From Amycolatopsis anabasis (GTDB lineage Bacteria > Actinomycetota > Actinomycetes > Mycobacteriales > Pseudonocardiaceae), in assembly GCF_009765355.1 (NCBI RefSeq), contig NZ_VTHK01000013.1, positions 154,370 to 218,369 of the forward strand: a stretch of 64,000 nucleotides of DNA, read 5' to 3'. The position numbers were made by a program, and so were the translations under genes. Under the pieces are notes generated by a model, which saw only the letters and a program-made list of their open reading frames with translations, searched no databases and was not told the origin of the DNA. Every line of letters starts with the position of its first letter. The stretch's first letter is position 1. Shown one piece after another: positions 25,670 to 33,721 of the stretch.

Positions 25670-26524
25670 TCACACCGCGAACCGGACGCGCTGACCCGGG
25701 CGGACCTGCGCCGCCAGATCGAGATCGTCCTCCTCGACCACCGCCACCACCGGGTATCCGCCGGTGACCGGATGGTCGGCGAGGAACAGGATCGGCTGAC
25801 CGGCGGGCGGCACCTGCAACGCGCCGGGCACGCACGCCTCGGGCGGCAGCTCGCCCGTGCGCCGCCGCCGCAGCCGCGGGCCGTCGAGCCGGATGCCGAC
25901 CCGGTTGCTCTCCGCGGTGACCTCGTGCGGTGCGGACACCAGGGTGGCGAGGGCGTCGCCGGTGAACCAGTCCCGCCGCGGGCCCGGGGTCACGCGCAGG
26001 ACCGGTTCGTCCGGAATGGACGGTCGCGGCGCGAGGTCGACGCCCGGATACGCGCGTGTGCGGTCGCCGATGGGCAGGGTCGTACCGGGGGACAACGCGG
26101 GCGGGCCGAGGTTCGCCAGCGTGTCGGTGGCGCGGGCCCGGAGCACCGGCGGGACGTCGATCCCGCCGCGCACCGCGAGATAGCTGCGCAAACCCCGCTC
26201 CGGCGCGGCGAGTTCGACCTCGTCGCCCGGGCGCACGGGAATCGGCGCGTCCGGCCACCCCGCGCGCCCGGCCACCCGGATCGCGCAGGCGGCGCCGGTG
26301 ACCGCGACCACGGCGTGCCCGGTGAACCGGACGGCGAGCCCGCCCAGCGTCGCCTCCACGACGGCGTTGTCCTCCGGGTTGCCGACCAGCCGGTTCGCCA
26401 GGCGCAGGCTGCCCCGATCGGCCGCCCCGGACCGCCCGACGCCGAGGGCGGCGAGCCCGGGACGGCCGAGATCCTGGATCGTGGCGAACGGGCCGGGGCG
26501 GAGCACTTCGAGCTTGCCGGTCAT
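25670..26524 (-). CDS. pxpC: 5-oxoprolinase subunit PxpC / biotin-dependent carboxyltransferase family
   Basis: A 284-residue protein that starts LEVLRPGPFATIQDLGRPGLAALGVG, the hallmark of the KipA/PxpC family, and contains GRSGAADRGSLRLANRLVGN. PxpA, PxpB and PxpC together cleave 5-oxoproline with ATP. It overlaps pxpB by 4 nt. PxpA is not in the window, so activity depends on a distant pxpA. Confidence 0.88.
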   Translation of the reverse strand: MTGKLEVLRPGPFATIQDLGRPGLAALGVGRSGAADRGSLRLANRLVGNPEDNAVVEATLGGLAVRFTGHAVVAVTGAACAIRVAGRAGWPDAPIPVRPGDEVELAAPERGLRSYLAVRGGIDVPPVLRARATDTLANLGPPALSPGTTLPIGDRTRAYPGVDLAPRPSIPDEPVLRVTPGPRRDWFTGDALATLVSAPHEVTAESNRVGIRLDGPRLRRRRTGELPPEACVPGALQVPPAGQPILFLADHPVTGGYPVVAVVEEDDLDLAAQVRPGQRVRFAV

Positions 26525-27129
26525 CTCGGGACGAACCGGACCCGCGTCCCCGGGCCGAGCAGGTGCGGCGGGTCCCGGTCGACGTCCCAGACGGCCAGCT
26601 CGGTGTGGCCGATCAGCTGCCAGCCGCCGGGCGAGGCGTGCGGGTAGACCGCGGTGTACTCCCCGGCGACGGCGACCGCGCCGGCCGGGACGCGCACCCG
26701 CGGGGTCGCGCGGCGGGGCAGGTGCAGCACCGGGTCGAGGCCGGTGAGGTAGGCGAATCCGGGGGCGAACCCGCAGAAGGCCACCGTGTATTCGCGGCCC
26801 GCGTGCCGTTCGGCGATGTCGCTTGTGGACAGACCGGTCGCGGCGGCCACGTCGGCGAGGTCTTCGCCGTCGTAGCGCACCGGCACCTCGACCACGGGCC
26901 GCGCCCGCTCCGGTGCGGCCGCGATCGAGTGCCGCATCAGCTCACCGGTGAGCCGTTCGAAACTGGTCTGCCGCCGGTCGAACCGCACCAGCAGGGTGCG
27001 CGCGGCCGGGACCAGTTCGACGGCCCCCGCGGGCGGCCGTTCCGCCAGCGCCGCGTGCAGGCCCAGCACCTGCTCCGGCCGGTCCAGATCGACCAGCGCC
27101 GCACGGGAGCCGTAGCGCCGCACGCGCAT
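26521..27129 (-). CDS. pxpB: 5-oxoprolinase subunit PxpB (KipI-like)
   Basis: A 202-residue protein of the KipI/PxpB family. The conserved core is VPVRYDGEDLADVAAATGLSTSDIAERH, then FCGFAPGFAYLTGLDP, and RVRVPAGAVAVAGEYTAVYPHASPGGW. The ATG at 27129 overlaps the preceding stop (TGATG), so I prefer it over an upstream start at 27249 inside the neighbour. PxpB binds PxpC to form the ATP-dependent lactam-opening complex. Confidence 0.88.
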   Translation of the reverse strand: MRVRRYGSRAALVDLDRPEQVLGLHAALAERPPAGAVELVPAARTLLVRFDRRQTSFERLTGELMRHSIAAAPERARPVVEVPVRYDGEDLADVAAATGLSTSDIAERHAGREYTVAFCGFAPGFAYLTGLDPVLHLPRRATPRVRVPAGAVAVAGEYTAVYPHASPGGWQLIGHTELAVWDVDRDPPHLLGPGTRVRFVPR

Positions 27130-27932
27130 CACCGGATCACCCGGTACTCGGCGTCGCGTTTGTCCGAGACGAACATGTGGCCGGGCGCGTGCGTGATCGC
27201 GAACGGCGGCCGCGAGGCCATCAGCGCCGCCTGCGGGGTGACCCCGCACGCCCAGAACACCGGCACGTCACCGGGTTCGGGCTCGACCGCGTCACCGAAA
27301 TCGGGGCGGCCGAGATCCGCGATGCCCAGCGCCTTCGGATTGCCGAAGTGCACCGGGGCGCCGTGCACGGCCGGCATCGCGCCGCTGATCCGCACCGCGT
27401 GGTCGACCAGCCCGGCGGGGATGTACCGCATCGACACGACGAGCGGCCCGTGCAACCGGCCCGCCGGGACGCACTGCTTGTTGGTCACGTACATCGAGAC
27501 GTTGCGGCCCTGTTCGACGTGCCGCAGCGGGATTCCCTCGGCGGCGAGCCCGGTCTCGAAGGTGAAGCTGCAGCCGATCGAGAAGGCGACCAGGTCCGGG
27601 CGCCAGTATTCGGCGGCGTCGCTGACCTCGGCGGCCAGCTCGCCGTCCCGCCAGATCCGGTAGCGGGGCAGATCCGTGCGCAGATCCGCGCCGGGCGCGA
27701 GTTTCGTCGACGGGTCACCGGGCGCGCTGACGTCCAGCACCGGGCAGGGCTTGGGATTGCGCTCGCAGAACGCCCGCACGTCACCGGCCCATTCCCAGGG
27801 CACGGCGATCAGGTTGGTCTGGGTGAACCCGGCGGCCCAGCCCGCGGTCGGGTTCACGGTGCCCGCGCGGAACAGCGCGCGAGCCTGCGACGGCGTGACG
27901 GTTGACGGATTTTCAAAGGTAGTCATCTGCAT
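27129..27932 (-). CDS. DUF1445 putative hydro-lyase (YcsI-like)
   Basis: A 267-residue protein of the YcsI/DUF1445 family: the N-terminus TPSQARALFRAGTVNPTAGW and the motif AFSIGCSFTFETGL are typical, with GVTPQAALMASRPPFAITHAPGHMF near the C-terminus. Members are called D-glutamate-cyclase-like or hydro-lyases. Its place before pxpB suggests work on a 5-oxoproline-related metabolite. Translation is coupled to pxpB (TGATG). Start may be MQMTT or the internal MTTF. Confidence 0.85.
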   Translation of the reverse strand: MQMTTFENPSTVTPSQARALFRAGTVNPTAGWAAGFTQTNLIAVPWEWAGDVRAFCERNPKPCPVLDVSAPGDPSTKLAPGADLRTDLPRYRIWRDGELAAEVSDAAEYWRPDLVAFSIGCSFTFETGLAAEGIPLRHVEQGRNVSMYVTNKQCVPAGRLHGPLVVSMRYIPAGLVDHAVRISGAMPAVHGAPVHFGNPKALGIADLGRPDFGDAVEPEPGDVPVFWACGVTPQAALMASRPPFAITHAPGHMFVSDKRDAEYRVIR

Positions 27933-27938
27933 CTCCCC

Positions 27939-29195
27939 TCAAGCAAGTTCGCGCCCGCGAGTCTCGGGCAGTCCGAACAGGGCCAAGACCGCGATGCCGT
28001 ACCCGGCGGCGCCGAACACCATGGCCCCGCCCGCGCCGAGCAGGCCGACCACCGTGGGGAACACCGCCCCCACCGCGCGGCCGAAGTTGTAGGTGAAGCC
28101 CTGGCCCGTGCCGCGCACGGCGGTCGGGTACAGCTCGGCGAGGAACGAACCGAATCCGCTGAAGATCGCCGACATGGAGAACCCGAGCGGGAACCCGAGC
28201 ACCAGGACGAGCCCGTTGGCGCCGTGCGGAATCCCCGTGTAGGCCACGATCAGCCCGGCGGAGAGCACGGAGAACAGGATGAAGGTCTTCTTGCGCCCCA
28301 GCAGATCGGTGAGGTAGCCGCCGCTCACGTACCCGACGAACGCCCCGGTGATCAGGAAAGCCAGGTAACCGCCGGTGCCGACGACGCTCAGCCCGCGGGT
28401 GTCCTTGAGGAACTTCGGCAGCCAGGTGGCGAGCGTGTAGTAGCCGCCCTGCACGCCGGTCGCGAGCAGCGACGCGAAGAACGTGGTCGCCAGCAGGTCG
28501 CGGCGGAAGATCGCGAAGAACGAACCGCGGTCGTGGCTGCGTTCCCGGCGCTCGGTCGCGGTGTCGGCGTCGGTGACGTAGCGCCGGACCCAGAGCACCA
28601 GCAGGGCCGGGATCACGCCGGTCCAGAACAGGATCCGCCAGGCGAGATCCGGGCTCGCCACGTTGAAGACCACCGTGTAGACGATCACCGAGAGCCCCCA
28701 GCCGACCGCCCACGCGCTCTGCACGAAGGCGACGGTCCGGCCGCGGTAGCGGGCACTGGAGTACTCCGCGACGAGGATCGCGCCCGCCGCCCATTCGCCG
28801 CCGAAACCCAGCCCCTGCAACGCCCGGAAGACCAGCAGGGTCTCGAAGTTCGGGGCGAACCCGCAGAGCACGGTGAACACGGTGTAGGTGGCCACGGTGA
28901 GCTGCAGCGTCCGGACCCGGCCGATGCGGTCGGCGAGGATCCCGGCGACCGCGCCGCCGATGGCGGACACCACCAGCGTGACCGTGGTCAGCAACCCGGC
29001 CTCGCCGGTCGAGATGTGGAAGTAGGCGATGATCGCGCCCACTCCCAGCGGGAGCACCTGGAAGTCGTAGGAGTCCAGGCCGTAACCGCCGAACGCGCCG
29101 ATGAAGGCCCGGCGGCCACGGGCCCCGAGGGTGCGGAACCAGGCGAACGGGCGGGCGTCGTCCGCGGTGGCCGGAGATGTCGATGTTGCGCTCAT
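27939..29195 (-). CDS. MFS transporter, aromatic-acid/sialate-type
   Basis: A 418-residue MFS symporter. The loop GILADRIGRVRTLQLTV after helix 2 and FRALQGLGFGGEWAAGAILVAE in helices 4-5 are characteristic of metabolite:H+ symporters. I prefer the inner ATG at 29195 (ribosome site agtgaggttcac) over 29216. It ends 7 bp before the DUF1445 gene, so it is the first gene of a four-gene operon that probably imports the substrate of PxpBC. Confidence 0.87.
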   Translation of the reverse strand: MSATSTSPATADDARPFAWFRTLGARGRRAFIGAFGGYGLDSYDFQVLPLGVGAIIAYFHISTGEAGLLTTVTLVVSAIGGAVAGILADRIGRVRTLQLTVATYTVFTVLCGFAPNFETLLVFRALQGLGFGGEWAAGAILVAEYSSARYRGRTVAFVQSAWAVGWGLSVIVYTVVFNVASPDLAWRILFWTGVIPALLVLWVRRYVTDADTATERRERSHDRGSFFAIFRRDLLATTFFASLLATGVQGGYYTLATWLPKFLKDTRGLSVVGTGGYLAFLITGAFVGYVSGGYLTDLLGRKKTFILFSVLSAGLIVAYTGIPHGANGLVLVLGFPLGFSMSAIFSGFGSFLAELYPTAVRGTGQGFTYNFGRAVGAVFPTVVGLLGAGGAMVFGAAGYGIAVLALFGLPETRGRELA

Positions 29196-29266
29196 GTGAA
29201 CCTCACTTGCGCTCATCAGACCTCAGAAGAGGTGCTGGCTCATCGTGGCATAGGCCACACCGTAGA

Positions 29267-29283
29267 GGATTGTTCAACAATCC
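29267..29283. promoter_or_regulatory. Perfect palindrome, operator of GntR regulator
   Basis: GGATTGTT-C-AACAATCC is a perfect 8-1-8 palindrome in the 138-bp divergent gap between the MFS and GntR genes. Its core TTGTNNACAA-like symmetry is common for FadR-type GntR regulators. The best candidate operator in the window. Confidence 0.65.
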
Positions 29284-29333
29284 CACAAGAGTCTGTTTGT
29301 ATCGTTCTTCAAGGTGCGAGTAGGATCGTCGGC

Positions 29334-30038
29334 GTGATCACCTCGGACGAGGGTCAGGCCGGTCTGGAAGTCGATCGCGGGCTGCTCGGCCGCACGAGCA
29401 CCGCGGAACGAGTCGCGGACGTGCTGCGCACGCGCATCACCGAGGGGTTCTTCCTGCCGGGGGTACGCCTGTCCGAGCACGACATCGGCAATGCCCTGGG
29501 GGTTTCGCGCAACACGCTGCGCGAGGCGTTCCGGCTGCTCACGCACGAGCGCCTGCTCGTCCACGAGCTCAACCGGGGCGTGTTCGTCCGGATGCTCGCC
29601 ATCGAAGACGTGGTGGACCTCTACCGGGTGCGCAAGATCGTCGAATGCTCGGCGGTGCGCGCGGTCACCGAGCGCCCGGCCGGATTCGGCCGGGTGGCGC
29701 AGGCCGTCGAAGACGGGGCGCAGGCCCGGCGGCGGCAGCGGTGGCAGGACCTCGGCACCGCGAACATCCACTTCCACCAGGCGTTGGCGGCGCTGAGCGG
29801 CAGCCCGCGCGTGGACGAGTTGATGCGCGGGATCTTCGCCGAGCTACGGCTGGTGTTCCACGTGATGGCCGATCCCCGGCGCTTCCACGAGCGATACCTG
29901 GTGCGCAACCAGGAGATCGCCGAACGGCTCGACGTGGGCGACGGCCCCGGCGCGGAGAAGCTGCTCGCCACCTACCTCGACGACGCGGAACACCAGCTCG
30001 TCGAGGCGTACGCGAAGGGGACCGCCGCGGAAGCCTGA
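29334..30038 (+). CDS. GntR family regulator, FCD domain
   Basis: A 234-residue FadR-subfamily regulator: winged HTH (residues about 25-80, SEHDIGNALGVSRNTLREAFRLL) and an FCD all-helical effector domain with the metal/ligand pattern around NIHFHQALAAL and HVMADPRRFHERY. GTG at 29334. It is divergent from the MFS-DUF1445-pxpB-pxpC operon and probably represses it through the palindrome at 29267-29283. The ligand may be 5-oxoproline or a related organic acid. Confidence 0.9.
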   Translation: MITSDEGQAGLEVDRGLLGRTSTAERVADVLRTRITEGFFLPGVRLSEHDIGNALGVSRNTLREAFRLLTHERLLVHELNRGVFVRMLAIEDVVDLYRVRKIVECSAVRAVTERPAGFGRVAQAVEDGAQARRRQRWQDLGTANIHFHQALAALSGSPRVDELMRGIFAELRLVFHVMADPRRFHERYLVRNQEIAERLDVGDGPGAEKLLATYLDDAEHQLVEAYAKGTAAEA

Positions 30039-30039
30039 G

Positions 30040-30630
30040 TCAGCGGTCGCCGCCCGCGATCCGGTCACCGCCCGCGCGTTTCGCCCGCAGCAACGCCGAA
30101 TCCGCGTCCCGGATCAGATCTATCAGGTCACCACCCGCCCCCGGCGCCCGCACCGCGAGGCCGATCGACGCGGTGAGCCCGGTGATCACCGCGGTCTGCC
30201 CGTCGACCGAGAGCGCGCTGACCACTGCCGACCGGATGCGCTCGCGGACCCGATCCGCGACCAGCAGCCCGCCGCGGCGTCCGGTGGCGGGCAGCAGCAC
30301 CAGGAACTCGTCTCCCCCGTGGCCGCCGAACCGGCCGACCACGTCACCGTCGCGCACCGCGCCCTTCAGCGCCGCGGCGACCTCGCGCAGCACCGCGTCG
30401 CCGACCAGGTGGCCATGGGTGTCGTTCACGCCCTTGAATCGGTCCAGATCGAGCATGATCAGCGTCGTCGGCCGGTGGCCCAGATGCGCGAAGACCTTCG
30501 ACGCCTGCTCGTCCCAGCCCCAGCGATCGAGCAGCCCGGTCAGCTTGTCGGTCGCCCAGTACCCCAGCGGCTGACCGCAACTACCGCAGCACAGGCCTTC
30601 TTCCACGGTCTGCACGGTGCCTGCGTGCAT
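30040..30630 (-). CDS. GGDEF-domain protein, putative diguanylate cyclase
   Basis: A 196-residue soluble protein. N-terminal CGSCGQPLG motif may bind a metal ion, followed by a GGDEF domain: LDLDRFKGVNDTHGHLVGD and an active site that reads RFGGHGGDEFL, with three extra residues (GGH) before the usual GGDEF. The insertion could impair catalysis. I use the ATG at 30630 with the ribosome site gggggaggtt, not 30672. A paralogue with the same N-terminal motif and an ordinary RYGGDEF lies at 43656-44402. Confidence 0.82.
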   Translation of the reverse strand: MHAGTVQTVEEGLCCGSCGQPLGYWATDKLTGLLDRWGWDEQASKVFAHLGHRPTTLIMLDLDRFKGVNDTHGHLVGDAVLREVAAALKGAVRDGDVVGRFGGHGGDEFLVLLPATGRRGGLLVADRVRERIRSAVVSALSVDGQTAVITGLTASIGLAVRAPGAGGDLIDLIRDADSALLRAKRAGGDRIAGGDR

Positions 30631-30749
30631 CGATGAACCTCCCCCGAACCGGCGAGATGTACTGATGTACACGCGTTAGCAAGGGGATCGGTGTACAGCA
30701 GTTGAGAGGGGACACGCCGAAGTCTAGGCTCGGTGAACACCTGTAATCA

Positions 30750-30768
30750 AACTCGCGAGTAGCTACTC
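30750..30768. promoter_or_regulatory. Overlapping palindromes in a divergent gap
   Basis: ACTCGCGAGT (30751-30760) and GAGTAGCTACTC (30757-30768) overlap as two perfect palindromes in the gap between the GGDEF and ImmA-like genes. The 13 nt AACTCGCGAGTAG (30750-30762) also occurs at 2198-2210 upstream of the mce operon. Possible binding site of one regulator. Confidence 0.3.
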
Positions 30769-30915
30769 ACCCGATCAGGTGCCGACGCCAGATCCGGGCC
30801 ACCCGAATGGGGTCGCACCGGCCCGGCGGCAAAGGGGTGACGCGCGGCCCGTGCCGCTGACGACATGCCGAAGCGTCTGCGAGGCTGAGTGCGGACCGGA
30901 GATGGAGGGCGACGG

Positions 30916-31428
30916 GTGCGGGACCGAGAGCTGCGCCGGCGGTGCCGCCGGCTGCTGAGGGAGCTGGCCATCGTTCCCCCGCTGGACGTTCGCGTGCTGT
31001 GCGAACGGGTCGGTCGCCGGCGGGGCAAGCCCATCCACCCGGTGGCCCGGCCGATTCCGGTGCCCGGGCCGTTCGGCGCCTGGATCAGCACCCGGGCCGC
31101 GGACTACATCCTGTACCAGCAGGAAACCAGCAAATCCCACCAGGACCACATCATCCTGCACGAACTCGGGCACATCCTGGCCGGGCATCCGAGCGATTCG
31201 CCCGGCGCGGACGTCGAACAGCTGTGCCCGGACTTCGGCCCGGACGCCGTGCGGCGGGCCCTGCGCCGCACGGCCTACGACACCGAGCAGGAACGGGAAG
31301 CCGAAACCGTCGCCACGATCATCCTGGAATGGGCGTCGGTGCTGGACCGGATCAGCCCGCGGCCGTCCGGCGAGGCCCCGGCGCAGCGAATGGAGGCAGC
31401 CCTCGCCGACCGGCTGGGGTGGCTGTGA
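30916..31428 (+). CDS. ImmA/IrrE-like metalloprotease domain protein
   Basis: A 170-residue protein with the zinc-peptidase motif HELGH (in IILHELGHILAGH), as in ImmA/IrrE proteins that cleave repressors. GTG start at 30916 with ribosome site ggagggcgac; an upstream ATG at 30889 is less likely. It overlaps the next gene by 4 nt. In actinobacteria such genes are followed by a MAB_1171c-like membrane protein, as here; the usual XRE partner is absent next to it. Confidence 0.85.
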   Translation: MRDRELRRRCRRLLRELAIVPPLDVRVLCERVGRRRGKPIHPVARPIPVPGPFGAWISTRAADYILYQQETSKSHQDHIILHELGHILAGHPSDSPGADVEQLCPDFGPDAVRRALRRTAYDTEQEREAETVATIILEWASVLDRISPRPSGEAPAQRMEAALADRLGWL

Positions 31429-32555
31429 ACCCGCTGCTGGTGGCCTACGGCGTGGCGGCGTTCGCCGCCTTGGGGTGGATGGGTTTCCGCCTCGCGCGCA
31501 CGCCGCGCAACCTTCCGCTGCGCGCGGTCACCGGGCTGATCGCGTGCTGGGCGATCGCGTTCCCGTTCGGCGTGGTGGCGGACAAGGGAAAGGTCGTCTT
31601 CGGCCTGCCGCCGATGATGTCCCGGTTGCTCCAGCACGGGCTGCTGCTGGTCGGGGTGAACTGCCTGGTCTGCTTCTTCCTGTTCTCGGCGCTGGACGCC
31701 CACCGGGCCCGGATCCGCGCGTGGTGGTTCGCGTTGCCGCTGGTGGTCGCGGAAATCGTGCTCGCGGTGGCCGCCGTGCTCACCCCCGATGGCGTGCGCA
31801 CCAACGACCATTCGGTGCCCAGTGTGGCGGTTTTCTTCATCACCGCGGATCTCTACATGGCGTTCGGGTTCGCCGCCGCGTTCGTGTGGACCCGCCGGTA
31901 CGCGCGGGGCGCCGAAGCCAGGCTCGCCCGGGGCCTGCGGATCGCGTCGATCGGGCTGGCCGCGATCGTGCTCGCCGACTGCGTTTTCGTGCCGCTGATC
32001 GTGCTGCGCTGGATCGGCGGGGCGGCCACCCCGGCCCTGGCCAAACCCGGTGGCGCCGCGGGCACGAACATCGGCGCGCTCGCGTCGATGTTCCTGTTGC
32101 TGCCGGGGATCGTGGTGTTCCTGATCGGCATCAGCTATCCGGCGGCGGTCATGCGCATCGCCGCCGTACGCGTGTGGTGGCAGCACCTGCGCGCCTACCA
32201 CCACCTTGGTCCATTGTGGACCGCGTTGCACGAGCGGTTCCCGGAGGACGCGCTGAGCCGGGTGCCGGTGGCGCCGTGGCGGGACCTGCTGAGCCTGCGC
32301 GGGGTGCACCGGCGCTACTACCGCCGCGTCATCGAATGCCGCGACGGGCTGGTCCGGATCAGCCCGTATTTCGCGCAGCCGCCCGAGGATGACGCGACCA
32401 CGGCCGACCGGCTCCGGCACGCGCTGCGCGCGCACGCCGCCGGCGAGCCCGTTTCGGCGCACGCCGTCCCGGTGGCGATCCCAACCGGCGAGGGACTCGA
32501 TGCCGACGTGCACGAACTGGTGGCGCTTTCCCTCGCGCTGAAAGGAAACCCATGA
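31425..32555 (+). CDS. MAB_1171c-type multi-spanning membrane protein
   Basis: A 376-residue protein with about seven hydrophobic helices in residues 1-245 and a cytoplasmic C-terminal tail with ALHERFPEDALSRVPVAPW, RRYYRRVIECRDGLVRISPYF and a short helix. It matches the MAB_1171c family of putative transporters, usually found next to an ImmA-like gene. GTGA overlap with the upstream gene and ATGA with the downstream monooxygenase give one three-gene unit. Function unknown. Confidence 0.8.
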   Translation: MNPLLVAYGVAAFAALGWMGFRLARTPRNLPLRAVTGLIACWAIAFPFGVVADKGKVVFGLPPMMSRLLQHGLLLVGVNCLVCFFLFSALDAHRARIRAWWFALPLVVAEIVLAVAAVLTPDGVRTNDHSVPSVAVFFITADLYMAFGFAAAFVWTRRYARGAEARLARGLRIASIGLAAIVLADCVFVPLIVLRWIGGAATPALAKPGGAAGTNIGALASMFLLLPGIVVFLIGISYPAAVMRIAAVRVWWQHLRAYHHLGPLWTALHERFPEDALSRVPVAPWRDLLSLRGVHRRYYRRVIECRDGLVRISPYFAQPPEDDATTADRLRHALRAHAAGEPVSAHAVPVAIPTGEGLDADVHELVALSLALKGNP

Positions 32556-33721
32556 CGCACGCCCTGATCATCGGCGGCGGCATCGCCGGTCCGGTCACCG
32601 CGATGGCGTTGCACAAGGCCGGAATCTCCTCGGTGGTCTACGAGGCCTACCCCACCGGAGCCGACGACGTCGGCGCGTTCATGACGATCATGAACAACGG
32701 CCTGGACGCGCTCGACGCGATCGAGGCGCGGGAACCGGTGGTGGCCGCCGCGTTCCCGGCGAACACCGTGGAATTCTTCAGCGGCACCGGAAAACGCCTC
32801 GGCGATGTCCCGATCGGCGGCGATTCGGTCGCGGGCCCGCACACCATCAAACGGGCCACGCTGTACCGGGTCCTGCACGACGAGGCCACCCGCCGCGGCA
32901 TCCCGGTGGAGCACGGGAAACGCCTGGTCGACGTCTCCGGCAAGGTGGCCCGGTTCGAAGACGGCAGCCAGGCCGAAGGCGACCTGGTGATCGGCGCGGA
33001 CGGCATCCATTCGGCGACCCGGCCCCTGATCGACACCGCCAACCCGAAACCGGAGTTCAAAGGCGCCCGGGTCGTCTGCGGTTACGCACCGAACGCCCCG
33101 GTCGACCCGAAACCGGGCGCCTACCGGATGGTCTACGGCAAGCGGGTTTTCTTCGCGTACACGACCGCCCCCGACGGCGAAACCTGGTGGTTCACCAACC
33201 TCCCGGGCCCCGAACTGTCCAAAGCGGAACTCGCGGGCACCACCCCCGCCGAGTGGAAACGCCGCATCCGGGATCTGCTGTCCCGCGACCGAACCCCCGC
33301 CGCGGCGATCGTCGACGCCACCGGGGACGAAGTCGTCGCCAGCAACTCGTATGACCTGGCCACCACCCCCACCTGGCACGACGACACCAAAGTGATCATC
33401 GGCGACGCCGCCCACGTCGCCGCCCCCAACGCCGGCCACGGCGCCTCCATGGCCATGGAAGACGGCGTGACCCTCGCCCAATGCCTACGCGACCTCCCGA
33501 CCATCCCGGCGGCCTTCGCCACCTACGACCACCTCCGCCGCCCCCGAGTCGAACGCGTCGTCGCCACCAGCGCTCGCATGGGCAACACGGCCACCCCAAG
33601 CCCCCTCAAACGCCTCCTCCGCGACGCCATCCTCCCCCGAAAACTCAAGAAGGGCCCCCGAAACACCGCCACCTGGCTGACCCACCACCACATCGACTGG
33701 GACGCCAAGATCACGAGCTAG
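32552..33721 (+). CDS. FAD-dependent monooxygenase (PHBH fold)
   Basis: A 389-residue flavoprotein monooxygenase: FAD motif GGGIAGPV at residues 8-15, the DG motif GADGIHSATR, and the second FAD motif GDAAHVAAPNAGHGASMAMEDG. Group A hydroxylases of this type use NAD(P)H and O2. Third gene of the ImmA/membrane protein unit and convergent with the McrA-like gene, with which it overlaps by 11 nt. Confidence 0.88.
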   Translation: MTHALIIGGGIAGPVTAMALHKAGISSVVYEAYPTGADDVGAFMTIMNNGLDALDAIEAREPVVAAAFPANTVEFFSGTGKRLGDVPIGGDSVAGPHTIKRATLYRVLHDEATRRGIPVEHGKRLVDVSGKVARFEDGSQAEGDLVIGADGIHSATRPLIDTANPKPEFKGARVVCGYAPNAPVDPKPGAYRMVYGKRVFFAYTTAPDGETWWFTNLPGPELSKAELAGTTPAEWKRRIRDLLSRDRTPAAAIVDATGDEVVASNSYDLATTPTWHDDTKVIIGDAAHVAAPNAGHGASMAMEDGVTLAQCLRDLPTIPAAFATYDHLRRPRVERVVATSARMGNTATPSPLKRLLRDAILPRKLKKGPRNTATWLTHHHIDWDAKITS

